Below the pieces are notes generated by a model. That model did not search any database and was not told the origin of the DNA. It worked only from the letters and a program-made list of their open reading frames with translations. From the NCBI GenBank assembly GCA_027044845.1, contig JALUBM010000003.1, positions 3,816-11,244 of the forward strand: a stretch of 7,429 nucleotides of DNA. Reading direction: 5' to 3'. The DNA is from Sulfurimonas sp. (GTDB taxonomy: Bacteria > Campylobacterota > Campylobacteria > Campylobacterales > Sulfurimonadaceae). Numbering within the stretch: the stretch's first letter is position 1; every line of letters starts with the position of its first letter. Below, one piece after another: positions 1-5,480 of this stretch. A program made the translations under genes and the position numbers.

Positions 1-378
1 GTAGCTAAAGGTGTTATAGGCAAAATTTTAGATCGTTTTGAGAGCAATGGTCTTAGAATTGCAGCAACAAAAAAACTACAACTTTCTCGCGGGGATGCTG
101 AAGCATTTTATGCTGTTCATGCAGAGAGACCTTTTTTTAACGACTTAGTTGATTTTATGATCAGTGGACCAGTAGTTGTTTCAGTTTTAGAAGGTGAAAA
201 TGCGATGCAAAAGAACCGCGATTTAATGGGTGCAACTAACCCTAAAGAAGCTGAAGCTGGCACAATCCGTGCTGATTTTGCTGAAAATATTGATGCTAAT
301 GCAGTTCACGGAAGTGATTCTGTTGAAAATGCGGCAAATGAGATTGCATTCTTTTTTGCACAGAGAGAAATTTCCTAA
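1..378 (+). CDS. ndk: Nucleoside diphosphate kinase, 3' part (5' end outside window)
   Basis: Transfers the gamma-phosphate from ATP to nucleoside diphosphates through a phosphohistidine, balancing the cytosolic NTP and dNTP pools. The reading frame is open from the first base to TAA at 376-378 and gives 125 residues. The family is about 137-140 long, so roughly 12 N-terminal residues (the usual start leading into IKPDA) are missing to the left. Visible family marks are VAKGVIGKI at the start of the window, the RPFF segment, the SGPVVV strand, the RDLMGATNP loop, the GTIRADFA segment and the active-site motif NAVHGSDS, whose His is the phosphorylated residue. The protein ends normally. It is the first gene seen of a cluster that continues with a DUF177 gene 10 bases later. 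An internal ATG at 157 is not the true start, because conserved family sequence continues upstream of it. Identification is very secure. Confidence 0.97.
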   Translation, partial: VAKGVIGKILDRFESNGLRIAATKKLQLSRGDAEAFYAVHAERPFFNDLVDFMISGPVVVSVLEGENAMQKNRDLMGATNPKEAEAGTIRADFAENIDANAVHGSDSVENAANEIAFFFAQREIS

Positions 379-388
379 GTAATCCTTT

Positions 389-760
389 ATGAAGGTAATG
401 CTTAGAAAGGTAACAAAAACACCATTAGATTTTGAAGTGCAATGTAATGAAATAACTTTTAAAGGTTGTTTGAAGTATGATAGTGCAAAGTTAATTTTGT
501 TGAAGGCAAATATTAGCGGAATGCTAACAAAATCTTGTGATATATGTGCAGAAGATTTTAATCTTGAAATTAATGAAAATGTTGAATTTTTTATAAATGA
601 CGGGATTTTTGAAGATGATGGCGACACCCTTTTGGATGTTGTAGAATCTTTAAATGGTAATGTAGATATAAAAGAGCTTTTAAACTCAGAAATCGAACTT
701 ATCAAAAGCGATTATCACTCCTGTGATAATTGTAGTGAACAAGAAGAAACAGAGTCTTAA
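389..760 (+). CDS. DUF177 / YceD-family protein
   Basis: A 123-residue acidic protein that I assign to the DUF177 (YceD) family from its position directly before rpmF, its size and its CxxC centre. Family members are usually encoded next to L32 and have been tied to 23S rRNA accumulation or large-subunit assembly in plants and bacteria; the molecular activity is not settled. Two CxxC pairs are visible, CDIC at residues 50-53 and CDNC at 112-115, close to the C-terminus, so a zinc site is plausible. The tail after the second pair is Glu-rich. The ATG at 389 gives an N-terminus MKVMLRKV that fits the family pattern. A second in-frame ATG at 398 has GAAGG only 2 bases upstream, too close to be used well. 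No strong Shine-Dalgarno precedes 389, so translation may depend on coupling to ndk, 10 bases upstream. The long antisense frame here is a shadow. Confidence 0.8.
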   Translation: MKVMLRKVTKTPLDFEVQCNEITFKGCLKYDSAKLILLKANISGMLTKSCDICAEDFNLEINENVEFFINDGIFEDDGDTLLDVVESLNGNVDIKELLNSEIELIKSDYHSCDNCSEQEETES

Positions 761-771
761 ACTTTAAGATA

Positions 772-921
772 TTGCCTCTTCTGAGGCAAAAGCAACTAGT
801 TGCGTGGGCTTCCTGCCAAAGGAAACCCAGTGTTAACGTAGGCAGCGGAATTACTTCCGATGCCGTGACAAAAGGGAAATGAAAAAGGTTCCCTTAAAAT
901 TTTGAAAAAATTTAAAGGAAG
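772..921 (+). promoter_or_regulatory. Structured leader of rpmF with five consecutive hairpins
   Basis: The 167-base gap between the DUF177 gene and rpmF is much longer than the other gaps in this cluster and is full of inverted repeats. They are: (1) TTGCCTC 772-778 / GAGGCAA 783-789 with a 4-base loop; (2) the perfect palindrome GCAACTAGTTGC 792-803; (3) TGGG-c-TTCC 805-813 / GGAA-a-CCCA 821-829; (4) GGCA-g-CGGAA 841-850 / TTCCG-a-TGCC 855-864, which can be extended by GTTA 832-835 with TGAC 866-869; (5) AAGGGAA 872-878 / TTCCCTT 889-895. None is followed by a T-tract, so these are not simple terminators. TTCCTGCC at 810-817 could instead pair with GGCA and GGAA at 841-850, and CTTCCT 809-814 is complementary to the rpmF Shine-Dalgarno region. 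I recognise no named riboswitch or ribosomal-protein leader class. It could be a control element for L32, an mRNA processing site or a stable small RNA. Confidence 0.6.
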
Positions 922-927
922 ATAGTT

Positions 928-1077
928 ATGGCAGTACCTAAGAGAAGAGTATCTCACTCACGTTCAGCGAAAAGAAGAACGCATTATAAAATTTCTTTAG
1001 CTCGTCCAGTTAAAGATAAAGATGGAACATACAGATTACCACACCACATTAATCCAACTACTGGTGAGTATAAATAG
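928..1077 (+). CDS. rpmF: 50S ribosomal protein L32
   Basis: A 49-residue basic protein of the large ribosomal subunit. The start [12 protein letters not shown], the RRTHYK segment and the end with [13 protein letters not shown] are clear L32 marks. Zinc-binding L32 forms carry two CxxC pairs in the C-terminal half. Here no cysteine is present at all and the positions hold residues such as NPTT, so this is the zinc-independent (C-minus) type, as I recall for other Campylobacterota. The start is fixed by AAAGGAAG at 914-921, about 7-8 bases before ATG. It follows the DUF177 gene, the usual bacterial pairing, and is 3 bases from plsX. That spacing suggests that L32 and PlsX translation are coupled, tying ribosome protein output to lipid synthesis. 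The upstream gap is structured and may control it. Confidence 0.97.
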   Translation: MAVPKRRVSHSRSAKRRTHYKISLARPVKDKDGTYRLPHHINPTTGEYK

Positions 1078-1080
1078 TCA

Positions 1081-2079
1081 ATGATAAAAATTGCTATTGA
1101 TGCGATGGGAGGGGACTTTGGTCCCGAACCAATTGTAAAGGGATGTATTAAAGCACTTAAAAAGAGACATTTTATACCTATTCTCGTAGGAGATAAGTTG
1201 AAAATTTTACCTCTGTTACCAAAACGTTATAGAGATAAGATTTTAATCGTCGAAAGCGACGATATTATTTCAATGGGTGATGCTGCTACAAATGCTGTTA
1301 AACGTAAACAAAGTAGTATTTATAAAGCTATAGATTTAGTACGAAATGGTGCAGCTGATGGAGTTGTATCAGCTGGTCACAGTGGTGCGACTATGACTCT
1401 GGCTACATTAAGGCTTGGTCGTTTAAAAGGTGTATCTCGTCCTGCACTTGTAACGCTTATGCCAACAAAAACAAGTCATCGTTCAGTTCTTTTAGATGTA
1501 GGAGCAAATGTTGATTCAAAACCCGAACATTTAGCAGAGTTTGCTGTAATGGGTGGTTGCTATGCAGAAGATGTCTTAGGTATAACAGAACCGAGCATTG
1601 GACTTTTGGCAAATGGTGAAGAAGATTCCAAGGGGAATGAAGTAACAAAAGCGGCATTTAAACTCCTACAAGGCTATAAGGGTTTTAAAGGAAATGTTGA
1701 AGGTGGCGATATCTTTAACGGAAGCTGTGACGTAATTACTTGTGACGGTTTTGTAGGCAATTTAGTTCTTAAAACGGGAGAAGGCGTTGCTTCGACAATT
1801 TCACAACTCATAAAAGATTATATTAAAAAATCACCTATTCGCATTACAGGGGCACTATTGATGCGAAAAGTTTTTAAACTGCTTAAAAAAGAGATAGATT
1901 ATGCTGAAACAGGAGGTGCTCCTCTTATCGGTATCAAAGGCTGTGCAATCGTGAGTCATGGTAAAAGTAATGCAAGAGCTATTGAAAATGCAATTTATCA
2001 GGCAATAAACTATGTTGATACAGGTGTAAATACACATATCATTTCACGACTAGAAGAGTTGAAACAAAAGGAAATTTAA
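1081..2079 (+). CDS. plsX: Phosphate acyltransferase PlsX
   Basis: Converts acyl-ACP and inorganic phosphate into acyl-phosphate, the acyl donor used by PlsY for the first acylation of glycerol-3-phosphate. It is a peripheral membrane enzyme. The 332 residues match the family length. Recognisable blocks are the N-terminal [18 protein letters not shown] (residues 4-21), [11 protein letters not shown] (95-105), RPALVTLMP (120-128), [15 protein letters not shown] (137-151), [15 protein letters not shown] (173-187), the [16 protein letters not shown] segment (212-227) and the C-terminal [10 protein letters not shown] and [10 protein letters not shown] blocks (278-301). The start follows the rpmF stop by 3 bases. 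The only ribosome-binding candidate is GGTGAG at 1063-1068 inside rpmF, which suggests translational coupling. One base separates its stop from fabH. It shows no truncation or missing block. Confidence 0.97.
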   Translation: MIKIAIDAMGGDFGPEPIVKGCIKALKKRHFIPILVGDKLKILPLLPKRYRDKILIVESDDIISMGDAATNAVKRKQSSIYKAIDLVRNGAADGVVSAGHSGATMTLATLRLGRLKGVSRPALVTLMPTKTSHRSVLLDVGANVDSKPEHLAEFAVMGGCYAEDVLGITEPSIGLLANGEEDSKGNEVTKAAFKLLQGYKGFKGNVEGGDIFNGSCDVITCDGFVGNLVLKTGEGVASTISQLIKDYIKKSPIRITGALLMRKVFKLLKKEIDYAETGGAPLIGIKGCAIVSHGKSNARAIENAIYQAINYVDTGVNTHIISRLEELKQKEI

Positions 2080-2080
2080 T

Positions 2081-3079
2081 ATGGTTTATGCTGCATTTCG
2101 TTCTATTGGTGCTTACGCTCCCCAAAAGATATTAACAAATAAAGAACTTTCAGATATGGTTGACACTTCTGATGAATGGATTATAAAAAGAACAGGTATA
2201 GAAGAACGCCATATTGCGGCTGATAATGAGATGAATAGTGATATGGGTGCAAAAGCGGCAGAACTTGCTTTGCAAAGAAGTGGTATAGCAAAAGAAGATA
2301 TTGATTTGGTAATATGCGGAACAATTTCACCTGATTACTTTTGTATGCCTTCCACTGCAACTATTATTGCAAAAAAAGTAGGTATAAAAGGGGCAACTGC
2401 ATTTGATATAAGTGCAGCATGTACTGGTTTTATCTATTCTCTTTCTATTGCAAGAGCTTTTATAGAATCTGGCATGAAAAAAAATGTTTTGATTATAGGT
2501 TCTGAAAAACTCTCGGCTATTACAGATTACAGTGATCGTGGAACTTGTATTCTTTTTGGCGATGGTGCTGGTGCGGCTGTGATTTCTGCAACAACAAATA
2601 AAGATGAAGCCATTATTGATATTAATACGGGTGCTGATGGTGAGTATGCGGACTTGTTAATGACACCAAATGGTGGAAGTGGTTCTGCAAATGATGCTTT
2701 AGAAAAAGAGACAGCAGGTTGTTATATGCAAATGAAAGGAAATGAAACTTTTAAAATTGCGGTTCGTACACTTACAAATGATGTCAAAGATATATTAGCA
2801 ATAAATAATATTACAAGTGAAGATGTTAAACATTTTATTCCACATCAGGCAAATCTTAGAATTATTAAAGCTGTTGGTGATGCTTTAAAAATGAGAGATG
2901 AACAAGTTGTTCTTACAATTGCAAAATATGGTAATACATCAGGTGCTTCAATTCCAATGGCAATTAATGATTTATATGAAGCAGATGGGCTTAAAAAAGG
3001 TGAGCTTATGTTGTTGGATGCTTTTGGTGGAGGATTAACCTGGGGAAGTGCCTTAATTCCATTTAGCCCGTTAAAATAA
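2081..3079 (+). CDS. fabH: Beta-ketoacyl-ACP synthase III (FabH)
   Basis: Starts type II fatty acid synthesis by condensing acetyl-CoA with malonyl-ACP to give acetoacetyl-ACP. The thiolase-fold protein is 332 residues, slightly longer than the E. coli enzyme. The catalytic triad is visible: Cys114 in [12 protein letters not shown], His255 in [11 protein letters not shown] and Asn285 in [12 protein letters not shown]. Other family marks are [16 protein letters not shown] near residues 29-44, GDGAGAAV (160-167) and the C-terminal [11 protein letters not shown]. The start is set by AAAAGGA at 2066-2072, 8 bases before ATG. FabH proteins usually end soon after the TWGSALI block. Here SPLK follows, and the last two codons plus the stop lie in the arm of a 123-base palindromic element, so the tail may come from that element. 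It is the last gene of the cluster. Confidence 0.97.
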   Translation: MVYAAFRSIGAYAPQKILTNKELSDMVDTSDEWIIKRTGIEERHIAADNEMNSDMGAKAAELALQRSGIAKEDIDLVICGTISPDYFCMPSTATIIAKKVGIKGATAFDISAACTGFIYSLSIARAFIESGMKKNVLIIGSEKLSAITDYSDRGTCILFGDGAGAAVISATTNKDEAIIDINTGADGEYADLLMTPNGGSGSANDALEKETAGCYMQMKGNETFKIAVRTLTNDVKDILAINNITSEDVKHFIPHQANLRIIKAVGDALKMRDEQVVLTIAKYGNTSGASIPMAINDLYEADGLKKGELMLLDAFGGGLTWGSALIPFSPLK

Positions 3080-3192
3080 CACTTTTGTCCAACTTCTGCG
3101 TTGGACTTTGATTTTTCTTCGTCACATACGTAAGTATGCTCCTCTTAAAAATAAAACTCCGCCTTAAAGTTGAACAAAATTGTTATTTTAAC
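3070..3192. repeat. 123-base long imperfect palindrome overlapping the fabH stop
   Basis: The ends, GTTAAAATAAC at 3070-3080 and GTTATTTTAAC at 3182-3192, are exact reverse complements. The whole 26-base outer arms (3070-3095 and 3167-3192) pair at 24 of 26 positions. Inner segments pair in nearly the same register: GGA 3103-3105 with TCC 3158-3160, TTT 3107-3109 with AAA 3154-3156, and ATTTTT 3111-3116 with AAAAAT 3147-3152. The centre is a small hairpin, CATAC-gtaa-GTATG at 3125-3138. As RNA this would form one very long hairpin from either strand. It could be a REP/MITE-like mobile repeat or a large bidirectional terminator. I see no clear target-site duplication and no coding capacity. 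Confidence 0.8.
3087..3116 (+). terminator. Candidate rho-independent terminator after fabH
   Basis: GTCCAAC 3087-3093 and GTTGGAC 3100-3106 form a perfect 7-bp stem with a 6-base loop, followed directly by TTTGATTTTT. It begins 8 bases after the fabH stop, which suits the end of the ndk-to-fabH cluster. The left arm of this stem also belongs to the larger palindrome, so in RNA the local stem and the long hairpin would compete. Folding during transcription would favour the local stem. Confidence 0.65.
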
Positions 3193-3254
3193 AAGCTAAA
3201 TTACCATTAATAAAAAATATTTTTTACTTTGATTTTGCATAGGACTTTTCGGAA

Positions 3255-3317
3255 CCTAGGTTTTCAAACGCTAAAGCGTGAATTAGAAAAAAACTAAATT
3301 TTTATCTGTAACCTAGG
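3255..3317 (-). repeat. 8-bp inverted repeat AACCTAGG around the 3' end of the HIT gene
   Basis: AACCTAGGTT at 3253-3262 is a perfect palindrome, and AACCTAGG recurs at 3310-3317 inside the last codons of the HIT gene. The two can pair as an 8-bp stem around about 47 bases. Inside lies a 4-bp hairpin ACGC-taaa-GCGT at 3268-3279. Neither has a convincing T-tract on the minus strand after the stem, so a terminator role for the helicase-HIT transcript is possible but weak. Confidence 0.35.
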
Positions 3318-3694
3318 CTGAATTGATTTAAAGCTTCTTCAACTCTTTTAAAAAACTCATTTTCATTAGGAAGTGTCAATTTTGCATCTCTTAATTTCTC
3401 ACCCCACATTGGGTTAGGAAAGTAGCTGTCATTTTCAAATCTTGCCATTACATGTAAATGTACACGGGGGAGCATATTTGCAAATGAAGCCATATTGATT
3501 TTTGTAGGTTTGTAGTATTTTTTCATCTCATCTTCTATGATGTCATATACTTCCCAGAGTTTTAAGCGTAATTTACTTGGTACATCTCCGAGCTCTTTAT
3601 AAGGCTCTTTTGTGAAGATTTTTAACCAAGGAATTTCACTTGCTTCTTTTTCTATGTATATATCATTATCTTCATAGATGATGAGACTTTTCAT
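3302..3694 (-). CDS. HIT-family protein with an altered histidine triad
   Basis: A 130-residue protein of the histidine-triad superfamily, which hydrolyses or transfers nucleotidyl groups from substrates such as dinucleoside polyphosphates or nucleoside phosphoramidates. The exact substrate cannot be read from the sequence. The N-terminal half has SEIPWLKIFTKEPYKE (residues 19-34) and a helix, followed by YYKPTKINMASFANMLP. The triad region reads PRVHLHVMARF at 76-86. In the usual H-x-H-x-H-x-x pattern the first position is Arg77 here, while the middle (nucleophilic) His79 and last His81 are kept. The C-terminal part has FPNPMWGEK. It begins 6 bases after the helicase stop with no strong Shine-Dalgarno, which points to co-translation with the helicase. 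I place it in the HIT group found in Campylobacterota from memory. Its role beside an RNA helicase is unknown. Confidence 0.82.
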   Translation of the reverse strand: MKSLIIYEDNDIYIEKEASEIPWLKIFTKEPYKELGDVPSKLRLKLWEVYDIIEDEMKKYYKPTKINMASFANMLPRVHLHVMARFENDSYFPNPMWGEKLRDAKLTLPNENEFFKRVEEALNQFSLGYR

Positions 3695-3700
3695 AAAATA

Positions 3701-5236
3701 TTAGTCTCTGTTTCTATTTCTGCTTGAAGAACTTCTATTGCCTCTGTATCCGCCGCCATCACGATTTCTTTCTCCACCAGAACGGTTGCGGCTGTTTCCA
3801 CGGAAACCACCACGGCTCCTTCCATGGCGTCCACGACTATCGTTACGTTTACCAGCACGCTCTAATATAGCTACAAGTTTATCGGCAGGAATACCAATGT
3901 TGCTTGGTCCTTTAATATCTTGTTTGTCTAAAATCATAGAGATGAGTTTAAACATAATTGTTTCTTCATCTATATCTTCTTTGAGACTATCAAGAACTTT
4001 ATGTGCTTCATCATAAATTTTTTGATTTTCTATATTTTTAACCATATTTGCTAGTGTTGATGCACGAAGGTCATTTTTACTTGGTACAAAAGCATGTGAC
4101 ATTGAAGTACCGACTTTTTTCTTAATGCGTTGTAACTCTTTAAACTCTAAAGGTGTTAAAAGTGTTATAGCTTTTCCCTTTGTTCCTGCACGTCCTGTTC
4201 GTCCGATTCTGTGAACATATGACTCAGGGTCAAAAGGAATGTGGTAATTAAATACATGTGAAATACTATCTACATGTATGCCACGTGCAGCAACATCAGT
4301 TGCGACTAATACTTTTACAGAATTGTTTTTAAAGCCTTTAATTACTGTTTCACGTTGACGCTGTTCCATATCGCCATGGAGACCATTCGCTAAATATCCT
4401 GCATTGCTTAAAACATTGCTAAGTCTGTCAACTTCTGATTTTGTTCTACAAAATACAACTGCTTTTGAAGTTTGCTCAGAATCCATTAGACGAATAATTG
4501 CATCATCTCTTTCATGCTCGTCAATGACATAATATTCTTGTTCAATATCTGCGTTTGTTGTTTCTCCTTTTGTGATTGAGACAAAAGCAGGTTCTTTTAA
4601 AATTTTATTCGCAAGATTTTTAATTGGTTGCGGCATTGTTGCTGAAAAAAGTAATGTTTGTCTATTTGTTGGAAGATATGAAAATATTTCATTAATATCA
4701 TCCAAAAATCCCATGTCAAGCATTTCATCTGCTTCATCAAGTACAACAACATTTGGTGCGAAATTATTAAGCATATTTCTTTTTAAAATATCTAACATTC
4801 TTCCCGGAGTTGCTACGACAACACTTGCACCTCGTCCTATTAAGTCAAGTTGACGTTTATATGAACTTCCACCGTAAACAGTAACAGTTTTTACGCCTAA
4901 ATTACGCCCGTATTTGAAAATTTCATCACTTACCTGTGTTGCAAGTTCACGTGTTGGTGTGATGACAAGCATTTCAACATTGCCGTCTAGTTTCATGTTT
5001 GATAGAACTGGAAGTGAAAAAGCTGCTGTTTTTCCTGTACCTGTATGTGCCTGTCCAACCATGTCACGGCCTTCAAGAATTATAGGAATTGCTTGTTCTT
5101 GAATAGGAGAAGGAACTTTAAATCCTGCAAATTTAACACTTTTTAGTACCTCAGGTTTTAGACCTAAAGAATCAAAAGTGATTGTAGGCTCTTCATTTGT
5201 TGTTTCGTTCGTTTGTTGTGCATTTTCTTGCATCAT
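3701..5236 (-). CDS. DEAD-box ATP-dependent RNA helicase
   Basis: An ATP-driven RNA-unwinding protein of the DEAD-box family, acting in the cytosol on ribosome assembly or mRNA decay. The 511 residues contain every core motif in order: Q motif with Phe21 and Gln46, motif I AHTGTGKT 63-70, Ia PTRELA 94-99, GG 122-123, Ib TPGR 143-146, II DEAD 167-170, III SAT 198-200, IV VVFCRTK 260-266, V ATDVAARGI 312-320 and VI HRIGRTGR 342-349. A helical extension (about 365-462) leads to a basic tail rich in RGG, RGR and RNR units (463-511), a typical nonspecific RNA-binding tail. Two ATG codons are adjacent. AAGGA (complement of 5239-5243) lies 2 bases from the first and 5 from the second, so the ATG at 5233-5231 may be the one used. 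It resembles CsdA/DeaD/RhlE types, but I would not choose a symbol. Confidence 0.95.
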   Translation of the reverse strand: MMQENAQQTNETTNEEPTITFDSLGLKPEVLKSVKFAGFKVPSPIQEQAIPIILEGRDMVGQAHTGTGKTAAFSLPVLSNMKLDGNVEMLVITPTRELATQVSDEIFKYGRNLGVKTVTVYGGSSYKRQLDLIGRGASVVVATPGRMLDILKRNMLNNFAPNVVVLDEADEMLDMGFLDDINEIFSYLPTNRQTLLFSATMPQPIKNLANKILKEPAFVSITKGETTNADIEQEYYVIDEHERDDAIIRLMDSEQTSKAVVFCRTKSEVDRLSNVLSNAGYLANGLHGDMEQRQRETVIKGFKNNSVKVLVATDVAARGIHVDSISHVFNYHIPFDPESYVHRIGRTGRAGTKGKAITLLTPLEFKELQRIKKKVGTSMSHAFVPSKNDLRASTLANMVKNIENQKIYDEAHKVLDSLKEDIDEETIMFKLISMILDKQDIKGPSNIGIPADKLVAILERAGKRNDSRGRHGRSRGGFRGNSRNRSGGERNRDGGGYRGNRSSSSRNRNRD

Positions 5237-5238
5237 TA

Positions 5239-5243
5239 TCCTT
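5239..5243 (-). promoter_or_regulatory. Shine-Dalgarno of the helicase gene, favours the second ATG
   Basis: AAGGA read on the minus strand is 2 bases from the ATG ending at 5236 and 5 bases from the next ATG at 5233. The longer distance is closer to normal spacing, so the protein may begin MQEN rather than MMQEN. Confidence 0.55.
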
Positions 5244-5346
5244 TTTAGACTATTAAAGTTTTTATAATATCAAGGAGATGACACAAGTTTTACTAAAATT
5301 TCCACTAAAGTCTATCAGGGCATCTTCCCCTTAAAATATTTGTGGA

Positions 5347-5352
5347 ATTATA
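5347..5352 (-). promoter_or_regulatory. Candidate -10 box for the helicase-HIT transcript
   Basis: TATAAT on the minus strand (ATTATA as written) in the context GGTATAATTCC. It would start a transcript near 5340 and give an untranslated leader of about 100 bases. No good TTGACA-type -35 is seen, which is common in Campylobacterota promoters. An imperfect 20-bp palindrome, CTAAA...TTTAG at 5354-5373, sits directly upstream and could be an operator. A weaker alternative, TATTAT near 5263-5268 on the minus strand, is closer to the gene. Confidence 0.45.
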
Positions 5353-5445
5353 CCTAAATTTTACTAAGTTTAGATTAAAGTTATGAATATTTTAAATTAA
5401 TTCAGTTTATAATGCTACAAATTTTCTTTCCATGTAAAAATTGAG

Positions 5446-5451
5446 TATAAT
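5446..5451 (+). promoter_or_regulatory. Candidate -10 box for the rmuC operon
   Basis: A perfect TATAAT in GAGTATAATAC, 29 bases before the rmuC start, predicting a transcript start near 5458. Upstream is a T/A-rich stretch (5421-5442) without a clear -35 hexamer, as expected for this phylum. A second TATAAT at 5408-5413 could serve as another start. The rmuC Shine-Dalgarno is AAGGG at 5471-5475, 5 bases before ATG. Confidence 0.55.
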
Positions 5452-5480
5452 ACATTAAATGAGTTTTATTAAGGGTTTGT

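Larger units (their letters stand above)
5237..5480. other. Divergent intergenic region between helicase and rmuC units
   Basis: This 244-base gap separates the leftward helicase-HIT unit from the rightward rmuC unit. It is very AT-rich, has no plausible gene, and holds candidate -10 boxes for both directions (5347-5352 minus; 5408-5413 and 5446-5451 plus). A short GGG-catctt-CCC inverted repeat near 5318-5329 would fall early in the helicase leader RNA. The related words TTTTACTAA occur twice (5288-5296 and 5359-5367), one of them within the imperfect palindrome at 5354-5373. Confidence 0.6.

Noticed and set aside
223..705. A 160-residue open frame on the minus strand across ndk and the DUF177 gene
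   Set aside because: It is antisense to two well-supported genes, has no ribosome-binding site and shows no family-like sequence; a shadow frame.
772..895. Known riboswitch classes, SRP RNA, 6S RNA or tRNA
   Set aside because: I could not match conserved cores of the FMN, cobalamin, TPP, glycine, c-di-GMP or Moco classes, and there is no SRP tetraloop helix or tRNA cloverleaf with a T-loop. This was judged by eye only.
3070..3192. Integron attC site
   Set aside because: The ends begin with GTT and end with AAC, the opposite of the RYYYAAC...GTTRRRY order of attC, and no integrase or cassette is present.
3738..5102. Plus-strand open frames (3738-4016, 4572-4853, 4914-5102) opposite the helicase gene
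   Set aside because: They are mirror frames of the conserved helicase motifs and its Arg/Gly-rich tail, with no independent support.
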